64,000 bases of DNA from Capniomyces stellatus (lineage: Eukaryota > Kickxellomycota > Harpellomycetes > Harpellales > Legeriomycetaceae). Location: the NCBI GenBank assembly GCA_001661515.1, contig LUVW01000032.1, forward strand, positions 186,001-250,000. Direction: 5' to 3'. The notes under the pieces were generated by a model. That model was not told where the DNA came from. It was given only the letters and a program-made list of their open reading frames with translations, and did not search any database. Below, piece after piece: positions 1 through 11,017 of the stretch. The translations under genes and the position numbers were made by a program. Each line of letters starts with the position of its first letter. Position 1 is the first letter of the stretch.

Positions 1-17
1 TAGTTTTGTTCATATAT

Positions 18-352
18 TCACTCAATCCTTTTGTACATATAATTTATTACGGTAACGAATGTAGAAATGCAAACCAATCCGAGTTTCATTGGTCGAGTTT
101 GTACATTTCCCCGAAATAAAAAAAGTACAGTATAAATAAGGTCAAGTATTTTTATACCTGCTTTCGTAAAAAAAAATATAATCTGAACAATCAACCAGCC
201 GCCCATTATAAGCCTAATTTCTCTAAAAGTTTGCTTGGAAAGCAGCAAAGGTTTAATTAGGATTAGCCGATGGAGCGGGGTCGCAAAGACAGCATTGGCT
301 CTCGTAAGTAATCCGAGTTTTTTAGCTTGAATGTTTAAAAGCAGGATGGTAA
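18..352 (-). other. open frame at left edge, unassigned
   Basis: The minus strand stays open from about 352 to the stop at 18 and encodes two hydrophobic stretches near the C-terminus. The only in-frame ATG encodes the Met of a Met-Gly-Gly-Trp stretch, so any real gene would need an upstream exon. T-rich strands stay open by chance and give hydrophobic residues, so this may be spurious. On the plus strand the same DNA holds an ATG at 270 followed by a good donor (GTAAGT at 303) and a possible second exon from 593 (acceptor after TTTATAG) ending at a stop near 711. Neither reading resembles a family I know. Confidence 0.15.
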
Positions 353-910
353 TTTATTTTCTGCACTATTGGCCAATTTTAGTACAAAGTTTAGACCATC
401 TCTTAATTAAACAAGCTTCCTTGAAATTAAGCTGTTTATAATTCCAAAAGCCAAAACTGTTGGTTAATTTCAAGAATAATAAAACTGAAGGTTAGACCGT
501 GTTAGTATTCCATATTTTATCTAGAAAAGGGGGAACTGAACTTAAAATTACCACCTGTGTATAATTTAAGCCCTATTGTTTTTGATTTATAGACCTGAAA
601 AAATTAATTAATAAACCCGAGTTTCCATATGACCATACAAATAAAGCAAAGCAACATCTGAACAAAAATGGCACCCCCCAATGTATTGTGTTGACCATAC
701 CATTGTTTCCGTAAGCTCAAATAGTATTTATTTAGCAGCAGCGATGTATCTTTAAACACATCAAGCAAGTATATTGTATTTTTAGTATTTTACAATAATT
801 AATCAAGTAATTCAGATCTGATTTCGCTTTTGACTACTTTTTTACTAACATTAAAAATAACTAATAAAAGTTACTATTTTGGCTACGGACTTTCTAGCAT
901 CAAAAAAATG

Positions 911-918
911 TATAAATA
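911..918 (+). promoter_or_regulatory. TATA box candidate for Cys-rich repeat gene
   Basis: A TATAAATA octamer lies 135 bases upstream of the ATG at 1046. The secreted gene at 28131-29000 has the same octamer at a similar distance. Function is inferred from position only. Confidence 0.4.
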
Positions 919-1045
919 TATGGGCGAGAGTGTGAGCGTAGAATGAATTAAGTCCGTTATTTTATTATTTATCATTCGATTATCGCTTTTAGATAGTTAT
1001 TTAGCAAAGGTGTGCATATTTGATTTCTTAAAAGTTAAATTAAAG

Positions 1046-3349
1046 ATGCATCTGTTTTCTATCATCGCAATATCCGCAATTAGTACAGTCAGTGGTGGCT
1101 ACTCGCGTGGCTATATTAGTAACCGCCCGCACACAGGATACAATGGCAAGAAAGATGTACTATTTCCATTCAGGCAATGCGTTCAAGCATATGGGCCCGA
1201 ACCGTGGCTAAATCAAGGAAGCTATTACTACTGTGACATTTTTGGAAGAGTAGTTAATATTGGGAAAGTCAAGCCATCGCTGGTTTGCGACAAGGCTAAA
1301 GTCAGCAGACTGCTGTTTAGTATGTGCGTAGCAAAAAACAAATCTTATATCTGGAAACAAGGAGAAAAAACATGTAGGTGTTTACTTTCAGGTTGCTCCA
1401 GCTGCGAGCCAGATGTAACAAATACTACGTGCAAGGCAGGTGTGATTGATGCAAAACTAGAAGCTGTATGCATTACCGCCAACTCAGCAACACCATGGGT
1501 CAACGCTACAACTGGCCAAATATGCGAGTGCGGTGCTGATGGATGTGTCAATTGTGTCGATGCAGTGTGCCCATCTGGAGTTGTTAACCCCGTCAAGGAG
1601 GCTGAATGTATTGCTGCCAACTCAGCGGATCCATGGATTGATGAAACTGGCCAGGAATGCTCATGTGGAATTGATGGATGTGTGAAGTGTACGTTTACAG
1701 ACTGTCCATCTGGAGTTAAAAACACCGTTAGACAAGACTCCTGCAAGGCAAGCAACTCAGCCGATCCATGGGCTGACGCCACAACTGGTCAAATATGCTC
1801 ATGTGGAACCGATGGATGTGTCAATTGTGTCGATGCAGTGTGCCCATCTGGAGTTCTTAATCCCGCCAAGGAGGCAGAATGCGTTGCCGCCAACTCAGCA
1901 ACAGCATGGATCGACGCTACAACAGGTCAAATATGTGAGTGCGGTGCTGATGGATGTATTACATGTGTTGACGCAGTGTGTCCATCTGGAGTTGCTAATC
2001 CCGTCAAAGAAGCTGAGTGCGTTGCTGCCAACTCAGCAACACCATGGGCTGACACAACAACAGGTCAAATATGTGAGTGCGGTGCTGATGGATGCACTAC
2101 ATGTGTTGACGCAGTGTGTCCATCTGGAGTTGCTAACCCCGTTAAAGAAGCTGAGTGCTTTACCGCCAACTCAGCAACACCATGGGCTGACACAACAACA
2201 GGTCAAATATGTGAGTGCGGTGCTGATGGATGCACTACATGTGTTGACGCGGTGTGTCCATCTGGAGTTGCTAACCCCGTTAAAGAAGCTGAGTGCTTTA
2301 CCGCCAACTCAGCAACACCATGGGCTGACACAACAACAGGTCAAATATGTGAGTGCGGTGCTGATGGATGCACTACATGTGTTGACGCAGTGTGTCCATC
2401 TGGAGTTGCTAACCCCGTTAAAGAAGCTGAGTGCTTTACCGCCAACTCAGCAACACCATGGGCTGACACAACAACAGGTCAAATATGTGAGTGCGGTGCT
2501 GATGGATGCACTACATGTGTTGACGCAGTGTGTCCATCTGGAGTTGCTAATCCCGTCAAAGAAGCTGAGTGCGTTGCTGCCAACTCAGCAACACCATGGG
2601 CTGACACAACAACAGGTCAAATATGTGAGTGCGGTGCTGATGGATGCACTACATGTGTTGACGCAGTGTGTCCATCTGGAGTTGCTAACCCCGTTAAAGA
2701 AGCTGAGTGCTTTACCGCCAACTCAGCAACACCATGGGCTGACACAACAACAGGTCAAATATGTGAGTGCGGTGCTGATGGATGCACTACATGTGTTGAC
2801 GCAGTGTGTCCATCTGGAGTTGCTAACCCCGTTAAAGAAGCTGAGTGCTTTACCGCCAACTCAGCAACACCATGGGCTGACACAACAACAGGTCAAATAT
2901 GTGAGTGCGGTGCTGATGGATGCACTACATGTGTTGACGCAGTGTGTCCATCTGGAGTTGCTAACCCCGTTAAAGAAGCTGAGTGCTTTACCGCCAATTC
3001 AGCAACACCATGGGCTGACGCCACAACTGGCCAAGTATGCTCATGTGGAGCCGATGGATGCGTCAACTGTGTCAATTCAGTGTGTCCATCTACAGTTGTT
3101 AACCCCGTCAAAAAGGCTGAATGCATTGCTGCCAACTCTGCAGATATGTGGGTAGCCAACCATCTTGAATGTAATTGCACAAATGCCGGTTGTGTTCAAT
3201 GTTTACCCTGTGTAAGAAGTAATCTTGAAAATCCAGAAAAAAAACTCGCTTGTGTAATGAGGCATAACGGTGTATTCTGGGTTGAAGGGAAAGAGATGTG
3301 GGAGTGTGGAATGGACGGTTGCGAGTTCATGTATGGAATGATGCCATAA
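1046..3349 (+). CDS. secreted cysteine-rich 46-residue tandem-repeat protein
   Basis: A protein of 767 residues. The frame is open from a GTG at 1010, but the first ATG is at 1046 and begins a typical signal peptide (MHLFSIIAISAISTVSGG). After a degenerate N-terminal part come about 14 repeats of 46 residues (138 bp). The consensus has six cysteines spaced C-x4-C-x12-C-x17-C-x-C-x4-C, an invariant Trp, and NSATPW and CGADGC motifs. Eight central units (about 1965-3070) are nearly identical; outer units are diverged. Even cysteine number and a signal peptide suggest disulfide-bonded extracellular modules. No enzymatic motif, membrane anchor or GPI signal is visible; it ends in MYGMMP. The period is a multiple of three, so other frames are also open, but only this one carries a signal peptide and conserved Cys. 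I do not recognise the family; surface coat, adhesin or holdfast roles are speculation. Confidence 0.85.
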   Translation: MHLFSIIAISAISTVSGGYSRGYISNRPHTGYNGKKDVLFPFRQCVQAYGPEPWLNQGSYYYCDIFGRVVNIGKVKPSLVCDKAKVSRLLFSMCVAKNKSYIWKQGEKTCRCLLSGCSSCEPDVTNTTCKAGVIDAKLEAVCITANSATPWVNATTGQICECGADGCVNCVDAVCPSGVVNPVKEAECIAANSADPWIDETGQECSCGIDGCVKCTFTDCPSGVKNTVRQDSCKASNSADPWADATTGQICSCGTDGCVNCVDAVCPSGVLNPAKEAECVAANSATAWIDATTGQICECGADGCITCVDAVCPSGVANPVKEAECVAANSATPWADTTTGQICECGADGCTTCVDAVCPSGVANPVKEAECFTANSATPWADTTTGQICECGADGCTTCVDAVCPSGVANPVKEAECFTANSATPWADTTTGQICECGADGCTTCVDAVCPSGVANPVKEAECFTANSATPWADTTTGQICECGADGCTTCVDAVCPSGVANPVKEAECVAANSATPWADTTTGQICECGADGCTTCVDAVCPSGVANPVKEAECFTANSATPWADTTTGQICECGADGCTTCVDAVCPSGVANPVKEAECFTANSATPWADTTTGQICECGADGCTTCVDAVCPSGVANPVKEAECFTANSATPWADATTGQVCSCGADGCVNCVNSVCPSTVVNPVKKAECIAANSADMWVANHLECNCTNAGCVQCLPCVRSNLENPEKKLACVMRHNGVFWVEGKEMWECGMDGCEFMYGMMP
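1965..3072 (+). repeat. 138-bp minisatellite, eight near-identical units
   Basis: Eight consecutive 138-bp units inside the Cys-rich gene. At the residue after the third cysteine they read Val, Phe, Phe, Phe, Val, Phe, Phe, Phe. The two Val units also share silent differences (TAATCCCGTC against TAACCCCGTT), which shows that a four-unit, 552-bp block was duplicated. Confidence 0.9.
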
Positions 3350-3874
3350 GCCTGTGTGTGATTTTTTTATACTTTAATTTATATTACTACCAAACTTTTT
3401 CTTTTTTTTTTTTTTCCATTTTAAAAAGTGGGTTAATAAATTTTTAGAAATATCAAGTTCCGTTGTAATAAGTTGGTATTTGAGCAAGTCAATCGCCGCA
3501 ATATATATTTACTAGTTTAAACGGGCTAAACGTTAACAACAAATGTCTAAATATTATTTTCCTTGGCTTTTCGAGTCGCTGATTGATATAAATGGGTTGA
3601 TTTTGTTTCAAAATATTTCTCCAATAACTGATCGAATAGCTTTCAAAATATCAACAATAAGTAATAGTAAATAAAAACACTCGATCAAAAATTGATTAGA
3701 TAGATTGTTTTAGGCGGTTTATTTCATCAATATTTTTCTGCTTTCTGGTAACGGGATCTTTTTTTTAATTTTTAAAAAAGACTGTTTTCAAAAAAGAAAT
3801 ACTAGAATCTCCAAAGCGGAAATCGCAGTAGTAGATGTAAAGGAATGCAAGTAAAATCAATGAACGCAGAATAG
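3350..3874. other. AT-rich intergenic region
   Basis: Holds the 3' flank of the Cys-rich gene, with AATAAA-like signals near 3435, and the promoter side of the MRNIP-type gene. No coding signal seen. Confidence 0.5.
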
Positions 3875-5008
3875 ATGCCGGTTTTCCAAGTATTAAGATG
3901 TGCTAGAGATGAGTGTCGGGTGTTCCAAGTACAGCAGGTAACTCTTGCAATGACAACTATGTCCCGTTTGTTGATAAATACATGGTTATAACATCGATGT
4001 TGAAATACGTAGAAAAAAAAGATCAACAAATGGTCATGTAAAATATGCAGCGAGAGACAGAGCTTAATGAAGGTTAGTGGCTAATCAGCGCTTTGCGCCT
4101 TTCTCGGGCAAAGTTGAACAGTGTATAGAGATCAAGATGGAATGACTAATGCGGACACTACTTAAATGGTGCTAGATCTACTTTGAATCCAGCCTAGCAT
4201 CAGAATGCAGAGCCTGTACCCAGAAGCTCAACATGATGCGGGGCGATATCGAGGCAAGCAAAAATAGTTTGTACTTGGAAAACTCCAAGGCAGAAAACAG
4301 GAATCAGCATGCAAATGTAACCCAAGAAAATGCAACAGTGGAAAAGAGAGTGGTTGAAAAGGGTCTTTCAAAATGGTCAAAGTATAATAGCGTCGGTGCA
4401 ACAGAAGTTACGAGTGAAGAGAACGAAGAGGAGGCAAGCGGCGATATTTCCAAAGCCTTTGAATTCTCTTGACTTTTTCTAAGGCTTTATTATTTTTCTA
4501 CATTTATTGACATTGTAAAATGCATTACTAACGGCCAAAAGCTGTGCTTAATTAATGATTGTAGGATGTGCCAAACAATGTAGAGGCCAATAGAAGTTAT
4601 AGGCGAAACAACAAAAAGGCGTTGGATGGGAATGCAAGCAAGCGAACCTACCCATCCAAGCTGCCAAAACCTATTATCAGAAACGTCATTAGTGGCTCAA
4701 AAGGAGCGATATCCGGCCAAAGTGTATCCTTAATGGGTAGTGCTAGTGGAAAAGAACAAAGATATGATGCATCGGCTACAACAGCCGAAGACTCGGCGTT
4801 TAAAAAAAGCAGAATGAGCAGTGCATTTAACAAATATAAAAGCAGAGTGGATCCACCTGAACATAAGGGTGAAAAGAAGGCAGGAGAAAAGACGAACAAT
4901 GCTGCGTCTCTTGGCCAAAGCGACTTAAAAAAAGATTTGGCGGGCGTGAGCGAAAAACCTTCACTTTGGAGTGTTTATCATAAAGAGTCATCAAGCAACT
5001 CTGAGTAG
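3875..5008 (+). CDS. MRNIP/UPF0544-family zinc-binding protein
   Basis: Rebuilt from short exons: 3875-3937, 4013-4072, 4176 to about 4433, and 4565-5008. The first three join in phase 0 with GT-AG introns. They encode MPVFQVLRCARDECRVFQVQ, then a Lys-rich stretch with WSCKICSERQS, then a block with SECRACTQKLNMMRGDIE. This is the hallmark order of MRN-complex-interacting protein (CCxC, FQVQQVKK, KWxCKxCGxKQS, VQKLN) with its zinc-binding cysteines. A downstream SKWSKY motif also fits. Human MRNIP binds MRE11-RAD50-NBS1 and supports DNA-damage signalling; that role here is inferred. An in-frame stop (3872-3874) directly precedes the ATG. The donor of the third intron is uncertain: GCAAGC at 4434 (a GC-AG intron, phase 0) or GTTACG at 4407. 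The acceptor after TTGTAG at 4564 and the branch-like TACTAAC near 4526 are clear. The C-terminal exon is low-complexity and unlike known domains. Confidence 0.8.
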
Positions 5009-5217
5009 AGGGAGGGTGGTGTCTAGTCAGTGTTGCTAGGATAATTTTGCGTTCGCCAGTTTAAAATAAGTGGCCTTTAAAAGATGCGCCATAATTGGGC
5101 AAAATAATATTAATTTTATAATATAAAAAAGTTGTACAATAATAAAGATAAATGAAGCAGAATCAACAATAAATTATATTTGGCTGGTCTAGTCTAGTGC
5201 TGAAATGTGCGGACGCT

Positions 5218-5917
5218 TCACCAGACTTTACACTCTTTGACCATGTCAACTATCGCGCTTATGCTTGGCTTTAGGTCCGCTACTCTACCGAAGCTAGCCT
5301 CCATATCTGAATCAGGGTTCCCGGAGCTGATATTTGCTCGAACATCGCTCCTCAAAGATAAGCCAAAGTAAATGGTTCTTTTCTCTAAGGGGGCTTCGGT
5401 AAAGACAATCTGCGATATCCTGGAAGCATACACAGAGTATAAAGTGTTTCTAAAGCTAGAGTTGGCGTTTCCGAGTAGAAATTTGATTGTGTGCGGTATT
5501 ATATCAAACATGGTGTCTTTATCATGTTCATTATTGTCAAAACTGTCATAATCGTCAAAGGAGTCATTAAATCTCCGAGCTCGAGCATCCAGTGACAGTT
5601 TGATCTATCAACATACCAAATCGCTTGCATTAGAAAAAGCTGCATAGAGTTCCTTCACATTCAGGGAAATTGAAACTTTTCAATACGATTTGTGCCATTT
5701 ACCGGTTATGTTCTTTAGCCAATTACCGATTAAAAACAAAAAAATAGACAAGAATACTCGAAAAAATAAAAAGATTTATTACCATGCTCCCAATGTTGTT
5801 GCATTGAGTGATTAAAACGACAATCGCATTCGAGTATCCGTATGTTAAAACCTCAGTCCGAACTCCATCAATCAATGCTGCTGATTGTTTGATATCAACG
5901 GGAAAATTAGATGTCAT
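5218..5917 (-). CDS. proteasome assembly chaperone 3 (PSMG3/PAC3-like)
   Basis: Two exons, 5783-5917 and 5604-5218, joined by a GT-AG intron in phase 0, give 173 residues. The first starts MTSNFPVDIKQSAALIDGV and contains TEVLTYGYSN and VLITQCNNIGSM; the second begins IKLSLDARARRF and ends DMVKECKVW. This matches PSMG3, which has VxGxxTEV, an FSxxIxVxITQ strand and a C-terminal RVCQVW. With PSMG4 it forms a heterodimer that helps alpha-ring assembly of the 20S proteasome (yeast Poc3/Irc25 with Poc4). An acidic insert (FNDSFDDYDSFDNNEHDKD) between the strands makes it longer than the usual ~122 residues. The first in-frame ATG is at 5917; upstream codons are open only from a TTG. It is convergent with the MRNIP-type gene, 209 bases apart. 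Confidence 0.82.
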
Positions 5918-6576
5918 TCTTCGTATTCTCGCTTCGCTTTTATCCTTTAAACCAATGTGTATTAAACTAAGGAATAGGTATATTGGCTTGAGAGAGCTTT
6001 GAGATGTTGAATACTTTTCCAAGAATTAGTGGCGTTTATGGTCCTTGTGTTGGCTCTAAAGATAAATCAAATAATGAATGTATTGAATCCCGTGTTTGAC
6101 TTGGATTTTTTGGATGGAAAATGACGACTGTGGCACTTTATTCTACTAGAATGAAGCAAGGCGGGTTAAAAACTGAATTCCAAAAGCAATTATAATCCGC
6201 TTTTTCGTACTTTTTGAATTTCCAGGTACTATTGATTAATCCAAGCAAGAACAGAAATGTGGAAGGAAAAGGCACGGTAAAATCGAACCAACAATAACGA
6301 AAAAGATCCAATAAATTTACCAAGAAAAGTTAACCAATGGCATTGTTCTGTTGAGTGGCAACAATAAACGAGCTCTCGTTGTAAACTCAGAAAGCCAAGC
6401 TTTGAAAAAAGTAAAAGTAATTTACTATATGAACAAGAAGGAATTCCGGAGTGTACAACCAGCCTCTTGACAAGATTTAAAAGCAATTTAACCAAAAAGT
6501 TAAAGCAACAAATTCAAGAAAACTCGATTAAATCATCTCGAAAACCACAACAGTTAAAAGTGAATAAACAGTAAAG
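5918..6576. other. divergent promoter region, PSMG3/AIP1
   Basis: Shared 5' region of two divergently transcribed genes. Short open frames on the minus strand (6138-6495) lack family similarity and are judged spurious. Confidence 0.4.
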
Positions 6577-9500
6577 ATGCCACAAGTCATTGGTAAGAAA
6601 CTTAATTAAAACCAAAATGTTATACTTTATAACGAAAGTCGTGGAAACTAGGGCCGAATTGAAACACGTTCGATTGCGTGCTTTAATGAATGGCGGTTGT
6701 TTTGGAAAATGAATTGTTCTGGTAGCAATTCAAACAAAAAAAAATAAGGATCGAAACCAACGAGTAATCCACGAGCAAATCCTCAAGTGTTAAGCTACTG
6801 GAACGCTTGGAATTACGAAGCATAAACCGAGTTGTTGTGTCAGCTTAAATTCGCCAACAGCAATAAGACACGGCATAGTTGGCATAGTTGGCAATAGCTG
6901 TAACAGTTTGTTTAATTGTTTAATGACACTTGGATATAAATATGTAATAGAAACCACCTTTGCACCAAACCCTTCAGCTATAAAAGGACAAAGTGTGCAA
7001 ATCTCTGCTGACCCAAAGGGGGAAAGATTGGTGTATGCCAACGGAAAAAACATTATTATTAGAAATATTGAGGTAAAACCGAGTCCAATACGTACAAGTA
7101 CCACTTTTAGTGCTAACTGGATGGGATATTGTATTGATAAGGGCTTTGTGTGGCTAAATAGAATCCTGAAATAGCCAGTATCTATCAAGGCCATTCGCAT
7201 AACACCACAGTTGCCAGATTCTCTCCATCAGGATACTACATTGCTTCAGGAGGTAAGATGCAGTCTTTTGAGAGAGCTAATACGGGGGTAGTTTTGACGT
7301 TGATAGGTATTGTTTGTGATTTTGTGCAAAGTCACAGCTAGTTGAAGCAAGCATGATTTATTGGCTGTAGATGTGCACGGAAACGTGCGAGTATGGGACT
7401 CAGTGAACGAAGAACACATTTTGAAAAATGAAACTAAGCCTCTTTCAGGGCCTGTTCGTGATATTGCATGGGACATGGAAAGCCAAAGAATCCTGGCTGT
7501 TGGCGAGGGAAAAGAAAAGTAGGTTCAGCTAAACTAAAATATTGCTATAAGACTTTATTGGCATTAACACACACATTTGAACGTATATTTCAACTTTATT
7601 GTTTTTTTTTACTGATGTTTTTCTTTTAAACTAGATTTGGACATATTTTCACCTATGATACTGCAAACTCGGTTGGGACAATCGATGGACATGGGAAGGT
7701 TATCAATGGTTGTTCTCTTAGACCCAAAAGGCCATTCAGAGCTGTTACTTGCTCTGATGACATGACCGTGGTCTTTTTCCATGGTGCGCCATTCAAGTTC
7801 TCCAAATCTATCAGAGATCACACTGGATTTGTAAACGACGTCAAGTATTCTCCTGACGGCTCCCACTTTGTCAGTGTTGGAAGCGATCGAAAGGTTAGGA
7901 AATGTTGGTTTACACCAATGCGTTTTTGGTATCTACTGTTATTATTTGCTAATTGGGTTTTTGGGCTTGAACGAAATCCGTCATAATAATATATTTGCTG
8001 AACTTTGCGTCATTTTCAATAGATATTCCTTTACGAAGGTGTTTCTGGCGACCTGGTTTCTCAAATTGGCTCTGCCGAATCTGGCCACAAAGGATCAATC
8101 TACAGCGTATCTTGGAGCCCAGACAGCAAAAAGATCATCACAGCTTCAGCCGATAGATCGGTTAAAATCTGGGACATTGAAAACAGATCGCTTTTACAGT
8201 AAATCTTTTCAAAATTTATATTTATGTACTTGCTATTGGTGCAGCTCTTCAAGTTTGATTGTCTCATACAGATGGCAATTAAAAAAAAGCATCATAATTA
8301 ACTATAATGCCGTTAATTAAACTCTGGACCTTTACTATTGCTCAAGAACCGTTGAAATAGGAGAAAGTGCCAGCGCAGACAATATGCAGGTTGGCTGCAT
8401 TTGGACAGAGAAAAACATACTGAGTCTATCTTTGATAGGTGATATAAATGTCATATCGCTAGACTACTCACTCGCCAGGGTCATCAAGGTACTTGTATTG
8501 CCATTTCGGAAAAATATTTAATTCTTTACTTTGTTTATTCACCAGTTTATTTAATCATCAATTTGCCTCTAATATGTAAAAAAATGGGTGTTTGTATTCT
8601 TGCATTTAATTCTGTCTTAAAACTAGAGCCATCAAAAGCCCATCACGGCTTCGGTACTATCCAAGGACAACAAACTATACACCGGAAGTTACGACGGTCG
8701 AATTTATATCCTATTACGCTTTGAGTCCAAAAAAAGAAAGAGAAAAAAAAAGGAATGAATGAAACATCCTCTTCCGACGCTGCTTTTATTTTCGAAATAA
8801 AAAAAGCCCGAAAACTCACACTCCCACTCCCCACCCCCAAAGTTTAGAATTTGAATATATTTGATTTGGTTTTTGGATTTATTAGTACACTTTTCTACAC
8901 TTTTTTTTTTTACACTTTCACTTTTCTTCTTTTGCTGCTGGTCGCTGTGAACAACCACACTTTCTTGTATAAGGAGGGCATGGGTATATCTCGTAAAGAG
9001 ATAAAAAGTCAAGCCTTAATTCCTTGTACTCTTGTATTCTTTTTTTTTTCTTTTCTTTTTCTACGCTGTTGGAATGTAGATAACCCCAAGGAGCCTGTAC
9101 AGATCATTCCAAGAGGTGGCCAGACCAGTAAGATCAATTGCATGGCCATCAATGCAAAAGGACAGCTTGTTATTGGGACTATGGATGACTCTATTTCAAC
9201 TCTGAGCCTTGAAGCTGGACAGAATAGGTATAAATCAGCTTCCAGTTTAATGCTATTTGTATTATCCTTTTTTCCACCATGCTACTTTTCATTTTTTTTC
9301 TTTTTTTTCTTCTTGACCACTTTTTTTTCACTCGTTTTTTTTTCTCTTTGCTGACTTTTCTGATTGATAATCTGTGTTGATATTTTACAATCATAGTCCC
9401 CTTGCAAAGGTATCGCTCAACGCAGCACCAAACTCGGTGGCCATTTCAAGCGACGGAACCACCATATTTGCATCGCTTTCCAACGAGAAGGTTGTTTGTG

Positions 9501-10030
9501 TTAAAGGAGAAAGTGTTGAAATTATTGCTTCTATTTCTAAGCCAGTGAGTCGAGTGGCCACATCTAAGGCCTCCTCTGAAGTTGCCGTGGGATTCATGAA
9601 CAATTCGGTCGAGGTTTACGACTACAATCCCAGCTCTAGAACCAGCTTGATATTTCCAGCATCCTTCAAAACCACCTCTAACCGCAGAGAAATAACCAGT
9701 ATCGCCTTTTCTCCAGACGGCAAATACTTTGCAAGCGGCGATGGTGCTGGAAAGATCTACTTGTTTGAAGCAAAAACTGGCGAGTTGGTAACAAACAAGT
9801 GGGTTTTCCACAACGCAACAATCAACAGCCTAGACTGGTCAAGCGACTCTAAAAGGCTAGTTTCGGGCTCCCTGGACTCCAACATTTATGTATGGAGTGT
9901 TGACAAGCCATCAGATCACGTCGAGTTCCCGCTTGCTCATATAGGTGGCGTAAGCTCAGTCAACTTTGTTGGTAACGACAAGCTTGTATCTTGCGGGTCA
10001 GACTCGGTTATCAAAGTTTGGAAAATCTAA
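6577..10030 (+). CDS. AIP1: actin-interacting protein 1 (WD-repeat, AIP1/WDR1)
   Basis: Ten exons: 6577-6592, 6951-7072, 7162-7252, 7371-7518, 7635-7893, 8023-8198, 8347-8488, 8627-8705, 9065-9227, 9397-10030. They sum to 1830 nt, exactly 609 codons plus stop, the usual AIP1 length. The product follows the family throughout: TTFAPNPS near the N-terminus, DPKGERLVYANGK, PSGYYIASGDVHGNVRVWD, GEGKEKFGHIFTYD, GAPFKFSKSIRDHTGFVNDV, SPDSKKIITASADRSVKIWD, and a final SCGSDSVIKVWKI. AIP1 is a 14-bladed double propeller that works with cofilin to disassemble actin filaments and cap barbed ends. Nine introns have usual ends except the eighth (8706-9064), which starts ATATCC and ends AC; spliced so, it restores DGRICCWNV, the conserved end of a WD blade. 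A GT-AG alternative (8697-9079) would also keep frame but delete that strand. Confidence 0.93.
8706..9064 (+). other. probable U12-type AT-AC intron in AIP1
   Basis: The intron begins ATATCCTATT, eight of nine matches to the minor-spliceosome donor ATATCCTTT, and ends in CTAC. A CCTTAAT element near 9013-9019 matches the core of the U12 branch consensus, though it lies about 45 nt from the 3' end, farther than usual. Removing this interval joins T to GC and gives GRICCW, as expected for the blade. Confidence 0.65.
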
Positions 10031-11017
10031 CTTTATAAAAGTCCAGTTTTCTTGGTTTATTAGTTCTTAGTTTTTTAGTTTTAGTTTAGTTTTAATTTTA
10101 GTTTTATTTTTATTTTGGTTTTTATTTTGGTTTTTACTTGGCTCTAGTGTTTAGCAAATTTGAAATACGTTGTTCAGCCAGCTCGCTCAGTTGTCAAAGT
10201 CACTTTAATTTTACGAGTATTATTTAAGGCATACCAACACCATCAATAGTTGGCTGGCAATGCCTTCAAGTCGGATGGCAAAAACATGAAACGATTCCTA
10301 GTATTGCAAGCGGAGATGGAAGCGTCTCTGCCGGGTTTACTGGACAGACATCAAGTTGATAAATCGCAGCATTGCGAATATACACATGGTTATTTGCCTT
10401 GATATATTTTATACACTTATGGGCTCGGGAGTTTCTGAGTTACAATTACATTTACATTTTGGTAAAGGTGGTGTGCGAATAGTTTTATCTTGAAGAAAAA
10501 TATGGGATGATGTTTTGATTCTTTTGTTCCAGCAAAGCTATCGAATCGAATGTGGTTCAGACTGCCAAAATGTATTGAAACAATTACTGGGAAATCTGCC
10601 CAATAAAACATCAGTATACCATTGAATTCGATCGTTTTAATTGGAATTGTTGTTATATAACATTTTTATTATCTAGACTGTTGTTAATCTTATTGGCAAA
10701 CTCTCCCCATTTATCAAACGACTTTTTGAATTAAAACAAGGAAATTTAGCCAAAGGAAAAAAGCAAAAAAAATGTAAAGTTAAAAAAAAAATCACTTTGA
10801 TAAAGATAAAGCTTACTAAAATCATTACCAAAAAAAAAAAACCACACTAAAAAGAACAAAGCTATACATTAATTACAACATTTTATCAGTTGTATTGATA
10901 ATTTAGTAAAGTGGCAATTGAAATAAAAAACAAAACCGTTTGCTTTTTTTTTTATTTGCACTCTTTGTATTTAAATTCGAAATCCTGAATTCCAAATTCT
11001 AAATTCAACTTTTTAAA
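10031..11017. other. intergenic region with one hairpin and a small open frame
   Basis: A TTTTAGTTT-rich 3' flank of AIP1 is followed by a less AT-rich patch (about 10160-10400). It contains an inverted repeat (AAGGCAT at 10226, ATGCCTT at 10260, with CCAAC/GTTGG inside) and a 38-codon frame from an ATG near 10287 that I do not recognise. The rest is AT-rich. Confidence 0.35.

Noticed and set aside
1010..1045. Start of the Cys-rich gene at 1010
   Set aside because: That codon is GTG. The first ATG, at 1046, gives a clean signal peptide.
1803..3155. Long open frames in other frames and on the minus strand across the Cys-rich repeats
   Set aside because: The 138-bp period is a multiple of three, so any stop-free frame in one unit is open in all. 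These frames lack a signal peptide, and their start codons lie inside the real gene.
8698..9079. GT-AG intron (donor GTCGAA, acceptor AATGTAG) as the eighth AIP1 intron
   Set aside because: It keeps frame but deletes GRICCWNV from a WD blade and uses a poor donor. The AT-AC alternative is better supported; kept as a testable alternative.
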